Positions 8,460 to 17,900 of a stretch of 64,000 bases of DNA are shown here, one piece after another (position 1 is the first letter of the stretch; each line of letters begins with the position of its first letter). The translations under genes were made by a program, and so were the position numbers. Under the pieces are notes generated by a model, which had not been told where the DNA came from, searched no databases, and saw nothing but the letters and a program-made list of their open reading frames with translations. The stretch lies in assembly GCA_963818225.1 (NCBI GenBank), contig CAWFRO010000006.1, forward strand, positions 310,001-374,000. Reading direction: 5' to 3'. The DNA is from Palsa-504 sp963818225 (GTDB lineage Bacteria; Actinomycetota; Actinomycetes; Streptosporangiales; Streptosporangiaceae).

Positions 8460-9284
8460 TCAGATCCGTGCCGCGCTGGTCGCCACCGTGGCGTACCCCA
8501 TCGTGAAGCTGCCCCCGAGCGCGTCGACCGCGGCGCTGATGCCCGCCAGCAGCTCCTGCCGCGCGGCCGCGGGCAGCTGGCCGATGCCGCCGAACGTCGG
8601 CACCTGATCCAGCCATTCGTCGCGGCTGTAGGGCCGCGCCCAGTCGATGCGCCACTGCTCCGGCTCGCCGAACGCGCCCGCCTGGCGCATCCCGTCGGCC
8701 GCCTTCGCGCACAGCGCCGAGTAGCCGTCCGGGCCGGGCAGCCCGCGGTGTACGGCCGGCGTGTCCGGCGCGATCCGGCGGAAGACCGCGCCCATCGCCT
8801 CGTTCAGCTCGCGCGGGGGCAGGAAGGAGTTCCAGAACACGGCCAGCCGCCCGCCGGGGCGCAGCGCCTGGGCCGCCTTGGCCGCGCCCGCCGCCGGGTC
8901 CACCCAGTGCCAGGCCTGCCCGGCAATGACCGCGTCGAACCGGCGGGCCGCTGGATCCCAGGTCTCGATCGTGGCCACCTCGACGTCGACCCCGCTGCGC
9001 CGGGCCACGTCGGCCATCCGCCCGTCGGGGTCAACCCCGAGCACCTGGCAGCCGGCCGCCTGGAACTGCCGGGCAGCGATCCCGGTCCCGCAGCCGACGT
9101 CCAGGATGTCCCGGCCGGGGCTGACGGTGAGGATCTTGTCCACCAGGGCGTCCGGGTAGCTGGGCCGGGCCCGGTCGTAGCGCGCGGCGTCCGAGCCGAA
9201 CGACTCCGCCACTTCCCGGTACTGATGCGGCTCACCGGGCCCAGGCATAGATGCAGGCCCTGGCTCTGACGGTTCAGTGGGCAT
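8460..9284 (-). CDS. Class I SAM-dependent methyltransferase
   Basis: 274 residues. The Rossmann SAM site is DILDVGCGTGIAARQFQAAG (motif I), followed by VLGVDPDGRMADVARR (acidic residue of motif II), IETWDPAARRFDAVIAGQAWHW (motif IV) and ALRPGGRLAVFWNS. The arrangement matches the large group of actinobacterial class I methyltransferases with a C-terminal helical cap. The substrate cannot be told from sequence. It is an isolated minus-strand gene, convergent with arfB and divergent from the PPOX gene. Confidence 0.85.
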   Translation of the reverse strand: MPTEPSEPGPASMPGPGEPHQYREVAESFGSDAARYDRARPSYPDALVDKILTVSPGRDILDVGCGTGIAARQFQAAGCQVLGVDPDGRMADVARRSGVDVEVATIETWDPAARRFDAVIAGQAWHWVDPAAGAAKAAQALRPGGRLAVFWNSFLPPRELNEAMGAVFRRIAPDTPAVHRGLPGPDGYSALCAKAADGMRQAGAFGEPEQWRIDWARPYSRDEWLDQVPTFGGIGQLPAAARQELLAGISAAVDALGGSFTMGYATVATSAARI

Positions 9285-9409
9285 GCGCCCACTCTAGAGC
9301 GGCCATGCCGCACGGCCCTCGCGAGCATCGCGGGTGAACCGCACCCATAGCCAGGGCCTGCGGCCGGAGATCATCGGAATGCCGCCATCCGAACGCCGGT
9401 TAGCCGGGC

Positions 9410-9817
9410 ATGAGCGCATTCACCGACCAGGAACTCGACTACATCTCCGGGCAGCGGCTGGGCCGCATCGCCACCGTCGGCGCGGACGGGCAGCCGCACG
9501 TGGTCCCGACCTCGTTCCGCTACAACGCCGAGCACGACGCGATCGACGTGGGCGGCCTGCGGATGGGCCAGACCAAGAAGGTACGCGACGTCCAGCTCAC
9601 GGGCCGGGCGACCATCGTGATCGACGACGTGCTCCCGCCCTGGCAGCCACGCATGATCGAAATTCGCGGCACCGCCCAGGTGATCCCGTCCGGAGGCAAG
9701 GCCCTCGGCGAACGGATGGACGACACCTTCGTCCGCATCCAGCCGACGCGCATCATCTCCTTGGGCATCGACCCCGGCGAGACCCGCGCCCGATCGGTGC
9801 ATCCCGATGGGGCCTGA
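9410..9817 (+). CDS. PPOX class F420-dependent oxidoreductase
   Basis: A 135-residue split-beta-barrel protein. LDYISGQRLGRIATVGADGQPHVVPTSF is typical of the N-terminal strand pair, and GLRMGQTKKVRDVQLTGRATIVIDD forms the central part of F420/flavin PPOX-type enzymes. Such proteins reduce small substrates with F420H2 or bind flavin. Its last 11 bases overlap the start of the PLP decarboxylase, so the two are translationally coupled; whether they share a pathway is unknown. Confidence 0.8.
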   Translation: MSAFTDQELDYISGQRLGRIATVGADGQPHVVPTSFRYNAEHDAIDVGGLRMGQTKKVRDVQLTGRATIVIDDVLPPWQPRMIEIRGTAQVIPSGGKALGERMDDTFVRIQPTRIISLGIDPGETRARSVHPDGA

Positions 9818-11249
9818 GGAGTTCCGGGCCGCTGGTCATGAGCTGATCGACTGGATCGCCGATTACCGTGGCCGGATCCCGCAGCTGCCGGTCCAGGCGC
9901 AGGTGGCGCCGGGGGAGGTGGCGGGCAAGCTGCCGAGCCACGCGCCGGAGGAGGCCGAGCCGTTCAGCCAGGTACTGGCCGACCTCGACCGCATCGTCGT
10001 CCCGGGCGTGACCCAGGTTCAGCATCCGCGCCATTTCGGCTGGTTCCCGTCCAATGCCTCCCTCGCTTCGGTGCTGGGCGACCTGGCCGCCTCCGGGCTG
10101 GGGTCGCTCGGGATCACCTGGCAGTCCGCTCCCGCGCTGACCGAGGTCGAGGAAGTCATGGCCGAGTGGCTGCGCGAGCTGACCGCGCTCCCGGCGTCCT
10201 GGAAGGGCGTCATCTCCGACAGCGCCTCCAGCGCATGCCTCGTCGCCATGCTGGCCGCGCGCGAGCGGGCGACGGATTACTCCAAGGCGCGCGGCGGCCT
10301 GCAGTCGCAGAGCGCGCCGCTCACGGTTTACACCACCGCGCACGCGCATTCGTCGGTTCCGAAGGCAGTTGCGCTGGCCGGGTACGGGCTGGGCAACCTG
10401 AGGTTCGTCGACGTCGACCCGGTCACCTACGCCATGCGCCCCGAGGCGCTCGCCGCGGCCCTGGCGGCAGACGTAGCCGCCGGCCTGCGCCCGGCCGCCG
10501 TCGTCGCCAGCGTCGGCACGACCGGCACCACGGCGGTGGACCCGCTCGCCCAGATCGTCCCGCTCGCCCGCCGGCACGGAGCCTGGCTGCATGTCGACGC
10601 GGCCATGGCGGGCTCGGCGCTCATGCTGCCGGAGATGCGCTGGCTCGTCGACGGCGTCGAGGGCGCGGACTCGCTGGCCTGGAACCCGCACAAGTGGCTG
10701 GGCACGGTCCTGGACTGCTCGCTGCTGTACGTGGCCGACCCCGATCACCTGATCCGGGTCATGTCGACCAGCCCGTCCTACCTTCGATCGGCCGTCGATG
10801 GCGAGGTCACCCAGTACAAGGACTGGGGCATCCCGCTAGGGCGCCGGTTCCGCGCGCTCAAGCTGTGGTTCCACCTCCGGCTGGACGGGGCCGAGGCCAT
10901 CCGGGCCCGGCTCCGGCGGGATCTGGGCAACGCCCGCTGGCTGGCTGAGCAGGTTTCATCGACCCCCGGCTGGCGCGTGCTCGCCCCGGTCAACCTGCAG
11001 ACCGTGGTGCTGAGGCACGAGCCCCCCGGCGCCGTCTCCGGCACCGGCGCTGTCCTGGACGCCGACGCGCTGAATGCGCACACCCTGGGCTGGGCCGACT
11101 GGGTCAACGCGTCAGGCGCCGCATTGGTCACGCCGTCCCTGCTGGACGACATGTGGTCGGTGCGGGTCTCGGTCGGCGCCGAGCCCACCGAGCGGCACGA
11201 CGTCGAGGCCCTGTGGCGCCTGCTGAAGGAGGCCGTCGAGAGCTCCTGA
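9807..11249 (+). CDS. Group II PLP-dependent amino acid decarboxylase (aromatic-L-amino-acid type)
   Basis: 480 residues of the group II decarboxylase family (aromatic amino acid, tyrosine or histidine decarboxylases). Key regions: HPRHFGWFPSNASLASVLGD at the N-terminus, APLTVYTTAHAHSSVPKAVAL (cofactor-stacking His region), WLHVDAAMAGSAL (Asp holding the pyridine nitrogen) and SLAWNPHKWLGTVLDCSLLY (Schiff-base Lys). The product would be an amine, with CO2 released. The ATG at 9807 lies inside the end of the PPOX gene. The preferred amino acid is not certain; the family resemblance is to the plant/bacterial aromatic decarboxylase branch. Confidence 0.88.
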   Translation: MGPEEFRAAGHELIDWIADYRGRIPQLPVQAQVAPGEVAGKLPSHAPEEAEPFSQVLADLDRIVVPGVTQVQHPRHFGWFPSNASLASVLGDLAASGLGSLGITWQSAPALTEVEEVMAEWLRELTALPASWKGVISDSASSACLVAMLAARERATDYSKARGGLQSQSAPLTVYTTAHAHSSVPKAVALAGYGLGNLRFVDVDPVTYAMRPEALAAALAADVAAGLRPAAVVASVGTTGTTAVDPLAQIVPLARRHGAWLHVDAAMAGSALMLPEMRWLVDGVEGADSLAWNPHKWLGTVLDCSLLYVADPDHLIRVMSTSPSYLRSAVDGEVTQYKDWGIPLGRRFRALKLWFHLRLDGAEAIRARLRRDLGNARWLAEQVSSTPGWRVLAPVNLQTVVLRHEPPGAVSGTGAVLDADALNAHTLGWADWVNASGAALVTPSLLDDMWSVRVSVGAEPTERHDVEALWRLLKEAVESS

Positions 11250-11325
11250 GCACCGCCTGGCGGTCGGCTGGATGAAAATTCTTTCCCCGCCAGTGCATAC
11301 GTGCTAGTCAATTTTCGAACTCTCG

Positions 11326-11331
11326 TACTAT
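11326..11331 (+). promoter_or_regulatory. Candidate -10 element before the small membrane protein
   Basis: TACTAT sits in a locally AT-rich stretch (11270-11335), about 40 bases before the preferred start at 11372. No convincing -35 hexamer is seen at the right distance. Confidence 0.3.
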
Positions 11332-11371
11332 GATGACCGCACCGATTGGATGGCAGACGAAAGCAGGTCAG

Positions 11372-11578
11372 ATGAAATCTATGCCCGTGCGGATCACCAT
11401 GCACCTGCGGCCTGCGGTCAGGCGGCTGACCATTGCGTGGATCGCGACCGTCGTCATCGTCGCGACGATGAGCGTCGGCATGGCCTATAACGCCCGCATG
11501 ATGGTCGGTGTCGGCTGGCTGGCGGTGGTGGCGCTGGGCGCATACGGGCTGAGCATCCTGAAGCGCCTGCGGCAGTAA
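11372..11578 (+). CDS. Small two-helix membrane protein, unknown function
   Basis: 68 residues from the ATG at 11372, with AGCAGG upstream as a weak ribosome site. An in-frame ATG at 11330 overlaps the candidate -10 and is less likely. Two hydrophobic segments are seen: TIAWIATVVIVATMSVGMAY and MMVGVGWLAVVALGAYGL, separated by a short polar turn, with a basic C-terminus. I do not recognise the family. It stands alone between the decarboxylase and the convergent molybdenum hydroxylase gene. Confidence 0.5.
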   Translation: MKSMPVRITMHLRPAVRRLTIAWIATVVIVATMSVGMAYNARMMVGVGWLAVVALGAYGLSILKRLRQ

Positions 11579-11628
11579 GCGGGAGCGGCCCGGCCTTGCT
11601 CAGCGGCGCTCCCGCCGTCGCGCGGTAC

Positions 11629-14004
11629 TCAGCTCGCCGTCTGTCCGGCTTGCTCGATGAGGTCCAGGATCCGGTCCGGGGACAGCGGCTGGTCGGTGAG
11701 CGAGACCCCGAGCGGGGCCAGCGCGTCCCGGACCGCGTTCATCAGCGCCGCCGGGGCGGCGATCGCGCCGCCCTCGCCGAGGCCCTTGTGCCCGCCCGGC
11801 GTGGTGCCCCCGGTGACGACGTGGCCGTATTCCAGGTCCGGCACCTCGGCCGCGGTGGGCAGCAGGTAGTCCATGAACGTGGTGGTGGTCGGGTTCCCCG
11901 CATCGTCGTAGCGGAAGTGCTCGTAGAACACCCCGCCGATGCCCTGCACCACGCCGCCGGCGATCTGCCCCTCCACCACGTTCGGGTTGATCATCTGCCC
12001 GCAGTCCTCGGCGATCACGTACCGCAGGATCTCCACCATCCCGGTCTCCCGGTCAACCTCGACCGTCACCGCGTGGCAGGCGTTGGAGAACATGAAAGGC
12101 GGTGACTGGTAGCGCCTGGATAGTTCCAGGCCGAGCTCCGAACCGGGCGGCAGCGCGCCGGGGTTGAGCAGATAGGCAGCCGCGGCGATCTCGCTCAGCG
12201 TCACGCCGTTGCTGTCCGGGTCGCCCTTGACCCGGGCCACGCTGCCGCTCATCTCCAGGTCGCCAGGGTCGATCTCGAGCATGAGCCCGGCGACGCCGAG
12301 CACCCGCTCGCGCATGGCCGCGGCGGCCTCGTGCGCCGCCCCGCCCGCTATCCCGGCCGTCCGGCTGCCGCCCGTACCGTGACCGTAGGGCGTGGAGTCC
12401 GTATCGCCCTGGATGAAGTGCACGTCCTGGATGCTGACGCCCATCTCGTCCGCGACGATCTGGGTCATGGTGGTCTCGATGCTCTGCCCGTGGCTGCCGG
12501 TGCCCATGTACACGTTGACCTTGCCGCTGGGCTCGATCCGGATCGTGGCCGCGTCCGAGCCCAGGTCGCCGCCGCCGGGCTGCGGCTCGATGTACAGGGA
12601 CAGCCCGATGCCGAGCAGGCGGCCGTCGGCCCGGGCTCCTTCCTGCTCCTTGCGGAACTGGTCATAGTCGATCAGCTCGGCGGCCTGCTCCAGGCACTCG
12701 GCCGGGCTGACGCCCTCGTACACCATCGACATGGGGTTGGTGTAGGGCAGCTCGGTGCGGGCGATGACGTTGCGGCGGCGGAACTCCAGCGGGTCGATGC
12801 CGAGCTGGTGCGCGATGACGTCGACCATCTGCTCCCGGCCCGTGGTCTCCATCATCCACGGCCCCCGGTACGCGCACAGCCCGCACGTATTCGTAAAGGC
12901 CGCCTGCGCCGAGTAGCCCACCGAGCCGGGCCCGGACCAGTGGTAGGGCCCGGGGAAGATCACTGATGAGAATCCGGCCATCTGCCCGTTGCCGACGCTC
13001 GGGTAGGCGCCGGCGTTCTCGAGGTGGTGGGCCCGGGCGGCCAGCAGCACGCCCCGCTCGTCGGTTGCGGCGGTGATCTCCAGGGACTCCTCGCGGGCGT
13101 GCCCGCCGCTGATCAGGTTCTCCGCCCGGTCCTCGATCCACTTCACCGGCCGGTCACCCAGGATCATGGCGGCCACCACCGTGGCCTGCTCCTCCCTGGT
13201 CGGGAACGCCTTCTGCCCGAACGACCCGCCGACATCGCCCATGATGACGCGGATGTCGTCCTCGGCCAGGCCCAGCATCCGGGAGTAGAACAGCCGCGGC
13301 GCGTGCACGCCCTGCCCGGCGATGAACAGCTCCAGCTGCTTGGCCCACGGATCCCACTGGGCCAGCATGCCGCGGGTCTCCATCGGCACGCACACGTAGC
13401 GGTGCTGGCCGAACGTCTCGGTGAACACGTGCGGCGCATTCGCCAGCAGCCTGTCCACTTCGGGCAGGTCCGCGGCGGGGATCACGCCGGCCAGGTTGTC
13501 GGGCAGCTCCGGATGCACCCTCGGGCTGCCCTCGGCCAGCGCCTGCGCCGCGGTGACCACCGGATCGCCCGGCTCGATGTCGACGCTGATCAGCTCGGCG
13601 GCGTCCTCGGCCAGGTAGCGGGACTCGGCCACTACCATGGCGACCGGGTCACCCACGTACCGCACGTCGCCGTCAGCCAGCACCCGCCGGGGAGTGCGGT
13701 CGGTCGGCCCCCGTCCGGACATGTGCGTGCGCGAGTTGATCTCGGCCGCGGTCAGCACCGCGAGCACGCCCGGCGCCCGGCGCGCCTGGCTCACGTCCAG
13801 GTCGACGATCCGGCCGCGGGCTACGGTGCTGCGCACGAACGCCGCGTGCGCCATCCCGGTCCTGTGCAGGTCATCGAGGTAGCGCCCGTGCCCGGTGATC
13901 ATCCGCTGATCTTCCAGCCGCGGCATCCGCTGCCCGACCCACCGTGCCGCCGTCTCGGTTCCGGAAAGCGCGTCTGGACGTATCGTCATGGGGTCCGTAC
14001 TCAC
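11629..14004 (-). CDS. Molybdopterin-binding hydroxylase large subunit (CoxL/xanthine dehydrogenase family)
   Basis: 791 residues, the molybdenum subunit of the xanthine oxidase/CO dehydrogenase family. An N-terminal a/b hammerhead domain (from RWVGQRMPRLEDQRMITG) precedes the molybdopterin-binding domain with GDVGGSFGQK, CAYRGPWMMETTGREQMVD, GTGSHGQSIETTMTQIVADE and a C-terminal GGHKGLGEGGAIAAPAAL, where the Glu is the expected catalytic base. The active-site loop reads AYRGPW, not the AYxCSFR of true form I CO dehydrogenase, so CO oxidation is not supported. The FAD and iron-sulphur subunits that normally accompany it are not in the neighbourhood. It lies 66 bases downstream of the cupin gene, so a shared transcript is likely. 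Confidence 0.85.
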   Translation of the reverse strand: MSTDPMTIRPDALSGTETAARWVGQRMPRLEDQRMITGHGRYLDDLHRTGMAHAAFVRSTVARGRIVDLDVSQARRAPGVLAVLTAAEINSRTHMSGRGPTDRTPRRVLADGDVRYVGDPVAMVVAESRYLAEDAAELISVDIEPGDPVVTAAQALAEGSPRVHPELPDNLAGVIPAADLPEVDRLLANAPHVFTETFGQHRYVCVPMETRGMLAQWDPWAKQLELFIAGQGVHAPRLFYSRMLGLAEDDIRVIMGDVGGSFGQKAFPTREEQATVVAAMILGDRPVKWIEDRAENLISGGHAREESLEITAATDERGVLLAARAHHLENAGAYPSVGNGQMAGFSSVIFPGPYHWSGPGSVGYSAQAAFTNTCGLCAYRGPWMMETTGREQMVDVIAHQLGIDPLEFRRRNVIARTELPYTNPMSMVYEGVSPAECLEQAAELIDYDQFRKEQEGARADGRLLGIGLSLYIEPQPGGGDLGSDAATIRIEPSGKVNVYMGTGSHGQSIETTMTQIVADEMGVSIQDVHFIQGDTDSTPYGHGTGGSRTAGIAGGAAHEAAAAMRERVLGVAGLMLEIDPGDLEMSGSVARVKGDPDSNGVTLSEIAAAAYLLNPGALPPGSELGLELSRRYQSPPFMFSNACHAVTVEVDRETGMVEILRYVIAEDCGQMINPNVVEGQIAGGVVQGIGGVFYEHFRYDDAGNPTTTTFMDYLLPTAAEVPDLEYGHVVTGGTTPGGHKGLGEGGAIAAPAALMNAVRDALAPLGVSLTDQPLSPDRILDLIEQAGQTAS

Positions 14005-14070
14005 TGTTGGCTCCCTTGCGCGTGCGCGGTCCTGACCGCATCTTCGCGCATAATCAGGGGGCCGTACAGA

Positions 14071-14469
14071 TCACAGCGACGGTACGCCGACCACGATCGC
14101 TTCCTGGGTGGACCGGGCGATCACCACGACCGCCTCGGTGTCGGGCGACGGGTTCTCCTCCCGGTGCGGGACGTGGGGCGGAACCCAGACGTAGTCGCCG
14201 GGCGAGGTCTCCAGCCGGACCAGCGCTCCGCTGTCCGGATCCCGGAACACGAACACCGGGTGACCGGAGACCACGTAGATGCCTGTCTCGGATTCGCCGT
14301 GGTGGTGATCCCCGGAGATCGTCCCGGGCAGCACCACCGTCCGGCCCATCCACAGTGCCTGTGCCCCGGTCTGCTCGCCGGAGATGGCCTCTGTCCGGAC
14401 CATGCCGCTGGTCTGCGCCGTGCCCGATGACAGGCAGTCTGACTGGATGAGCTGCAGGCTCGCGCTCAT
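14071..14469 (-). CDS. Cupin domain protein
   Basis: 132 residues from the ATG at 14469, which overlaps the msrB stop as ATGA. The cupin motif 1 is GTISGDHHHGESETGIYVV (metal-binding His and Glu residues) and motif 2 is SPGDYVWVPPHVPHREENP. It is a small single-cupin protein of unknown substrate; such proteins can be dioxygenases, isomerases or sensors. Tight coupling to msrB hints at a redox or oxidative-stress context. A longer frame upstream is antisense-like and ignored. Confidence 0.8.
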   Translation of the reverse strand: MSASLQLIQSDCLSSGTAQTSGMVRTEAISGEQTGAQALWMGRTVVLPGTISGDHHHGESETGIYVVSGHPVFVFRDPDSGALVRLETSPGDYVWVPPHVPHREENPSPDTEAVVVIARSTQEAIVVGVPSL

Positions 14470-14870
14470 GACGACGCGGGCTCCAGGTTCAGGGACACCG
14501 AGTTGATGCACCAGCGCTCGTCGGTGGGGACGTCGTAGCCCTCCCCGGTGAACACGTGGCCCAGGTGCGAGTCGCACTGGGCGCAGCGCACCTCGGTGCG
14601 GGTCGTCCCGAACGAGTTGTCCTCGATCAGCACCACGGCGTCCGATTCGGTCGGCTGGTAGAACGACGGCCAGCCGCAGTGCGACTCGAACTTGGTGTCT
14701 GACCGGAACAGCTCCGCGCCGCAGGCCCGGCAGCGGTACACGCCCTCGGTCTTGGTGTCGGTGTACTTGCCGGTGAACGGCTGCTCGGTGGCCGCCTGGC
14801 GAAGCACGGCGTACTCATCGGGGCTCAGCTGCTCGCGCCACTCGGCGTCCGTCTTGGTGACCTTTTCCAT
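14466..14870 (-). CDS. msrB: Peptide-methionine (R)-S-oxide reductase
   Basis: 134-residue MsrB, which reduces methionine-R-sulfoxide in proteins. Visible hallmarks: EWREQLSPDEYAVLRQAATE, the zinc knuckles YRCRACGAELF and VRCAQCDSHLGHVF, FESHCGWPSFYQP, and the catalytic RWCINSVSLNL near the C-terminus. It is the first gene of a minus-strand group (msrB, cupin, molybdenum hydroxylase) and is divergent from the LAL regulator. Confidence 0.95.
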   Translation of the reverse strand: MEKVTKTDAEWREQLSPDEYAVLRQAATEQPFTGKYTDTKTEGVYRCRACGAELFRSDTKFESHCGWPSFYQPTESDAVVLIEDNSFGTTRTEVRCAQCDSHLGHVFTGEGYDVPTDERWCINSVSLNLEPASS

Positions 14871-14968
14871 GTAACGAAGTATCTCCCCGGCTCGCGGTCT
14901 ACAGCCAGGAGCTTAACCAATCGGAATTGTCGGTCCTCAATGGGATACTCGTGCACGTGGGCCTACAG

Positions 14969-17900
14969 ATGTCAACCGGGCGGATGGTCGGGCGGGACGG
15001 CGAGCTCGGCCGCCTGCTCACGCTGCTCGAGGATGCCGAGGCGGGCCGCTCGGTGGCCGCGCTGGTCAGCGGCGACGCGGGGGTGGGCAAGACCCGCCTG
15101 ATCGCCGAGGTCACCCGGCTCGCTGCCGGGCGGGGTTTCACCGTGCTGTCCGGCCAGTGCGCCGAGCTGGGCGACAGCGTGCCCTACCTGCCGCTGGCCG
15201 ACGCGCTGCGCGGGGCCGGCCAGTCCACCGGGGTCCGCGACGCGCTCAGCTCGCGCCCGGCCCTGGGCCGGCTGCTGCCCGAGGGCGGGGAAGGGCCGAT
15301 CGCCGACTCGGACCGGTCGGGCCTGGCCCGGCAGCAGATGCTCGGCGGTGTCCTCGGCCTGCTCGCCGAGCTGGCCGCGGCCGCGCCCGTCCTGCTCGTG
15401 CTGGAGGACCTGCACTGGGCCGATGCTTCGACCCGGGACCTGGTCACCTTCCTGTCCCGGATGCTGCACCGGGAACGGGTCGCCCTGATCGGCAGCTACC
15501 GCACCGACGACCTGCAGCGGCGTCATCCGCTCCGGCCGGTGGTGGCGGAGCTGCTGCGGCTGCCCAGTGTCACCGCGGTCGACCTCGCCCCGCTGGATCC
15601 CTCGGCCCTGGCCGAGCACCTGGGCGCCGCGGCCCGCGGCCGCATCGACGCCACCGAGCTGAATGACATCGTCGCCCGCGCCGAGGGCAACGCCTACTAC
15701 GCCGAGGAACTGCTCGCCGCCTCGGTCAGCGGTGAGTCCGCGCAGCACAGCACCCTCCCGGCGGGCCTGGCGGCCCTGCTGCTCAGCCGGGTCGAGCAGC
15801 TGTCTGACGCCGCCCAGCAGGTGCTCCGCGCGGCCGCGGTGGCCGGCCGCAAGGCCGATGACGAGCTGGTCCGCGCCGCGTCGGGCCTGGCCGCCGCCGA
15901 TTACGAGGCAGCCGTCCGGGAGGCGGTCACCCACCAGCTGCTGGTGGCCGACGGCTCGGAGGGCTACGTCTTCCGGCACGCCCTGCTCCGCGAAGCCGTC
16001 TATGCGGACCTGCTGCCGGGGGAGCGGACCAGGCTGCACGCCACGATGAGCTCGCTGCTCGCCGACGAGCAGCGGCTCACGCTGCCCGGGACAGCCGCGG
16101 AGCTGGCCCAGCACTGCCTGGCCAGCCACGACATCCCCGGCGCGTTCGCCGCATCGATCCAGGCCGGAGAGGAAGCGGAACGGCTAGGCGCGCCGGCTGA
16201 GGCGCACCGCCACTACGACCAGGCGCTGGCCTTGTGGGACCGGGTGACCGAGCCGGACCAGGTGGCGGGCATGGCCCGCGCCGAGCTCGGCCTGCGGTCC
16301 GCGACCAACGCGGCCGACAGTGGCGACGTGGAGCGCGCGGTCCACCTGCTGCGCCGGCTGTTGCACTTGCTCGATACCCGCCGCAGCCGGGACGGCGGCC
16401 CGGGCGACGTCATGCTGGCCAGCCGGATCGGCGAGCGGCTGGCGTTCTACCTGCTGCTGCTCGAAGATCCCAAGGCCGACGCCGAGGCGGTCGAGATGGC
16501 CCGGGCCACGGTCGAGGCCACGCCCGCGGTCCCTCCGACCTGGCAGTACGCGCGGGCCCTCACCACCTACGCCAACGCCCTGCTGAACGAGGGCGATTAC
16601 GCCGTGGCCCGGGACTGGGCCGAGCGCGGCATCGCCGCCGCCCGCGACGGCGACGCGCCGTGGGTTGAGGCCGACGCGCTGGTGAGCCTGGGGTTCATGG
16701 CCAATCGCGAGGGCCGCAATGACGAGGCCATCCAGCTGCTGACCGCGGCGCACACCCAAGCCCGGGCGGCCACGGTCCTCGGCGTGGAACTGCGGGCCGC
16801 CTACCACCTGGCCCGGGCCCACCTGGAGCTGGGTGAGCTGGACACCGGGGCGGCCGTGGCCCATGAGGGCACCAACCGGGCTATCCAGACCGGGCTCAAC
16901 CTGGCCCCGTACGGGATGGACCTGCAGCACCTGCACTTCCAGTGCCACTTCGCGGACGGCAAGTGGGATCACGCGCAGGAGATCGCCGACGGCTTCCCGG
17001 TCCGGGTCACCAGCCCGCCCGAGGCCTACCTGTCCTCGATGGCCCTGTTCATCGACGTGGCGCGCGGCAACCCGGCGGCCGAGGAACGGCGCGCCTGGAT
17101 CGAGCCGTTCTGGTCGGCCCGCGGTTTCGACCCGTTCATCGCGCGCGGCCTGCTGGCCGAGCATGACCTGTGGCAGGGCGACACCGAGCAGGCGCTGACC
17201 GAGGCCCAGAGCGCGATCGACTACGACAACGTCCCGCCATGGGGCTTTTCACCGTCGGTCATCAGGCCGGCCGCCGTCGCGCTGAGCGCGCGGGCCGACC
17301 GGGCCGCGGAAGCCCGGGCCGCCGGCGATGACCAGCTCGCCCGCGCGGAGCTGGCCGCAGCCGGGGAACTGCTGCGCATCGCCCGCGAGGGGGCGACATT
17401 CCCCAAGCGGCCCAAGTTCATCCTGGGGCCCGAGGGCCGCGGCTGGCTGGCGCGCGCCGAGGCGGAATACCAGCGGGCCGCTGGCCGCAACGAACCGCTG
17501 GCCTGGCAGGCGGTCCTGGACGCGTTCGGTCCCGCCTACGTCTACGAGATAGCCCGCGCCCGGTGGCGGCTGGCCGAGGCGCTGGCCGAGGCGGGCCGCC
17601 GGGACGAGGCAGAGCAGCAGTGGCGGCTGGCCGCGCAGACGGCGGACCGCCTGCGGGCCAGGCCGCTGCGCCGGGCGCTGGAGGATCTGGGCCGCCGGGC
17701 GAGGATCGGCACGGCGCCCGACGACCCGCCGGACGGCGCGCGGCTCACGTCGCTGACCAGCCGGGAACGCGAGGTGCTCCGGCTCATCGCCGCGGGCCGC
17801 AGCAACCGGGAGATCGCCTCTGTGCTGTTCATCGCGCCGAAGACGGCCAGCGTGCACGTGTCCAACATCCTCGGCAAGCTCGGCGCGGCCAGCCGTACCG

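Noticed and set aside
11629..14004. True aerobic CO dehydrogenase (coxL)
   Set aside because: The active-site loop is AYRGPW instead of AYxCSFR, and the coxM and coxS partners are absent.
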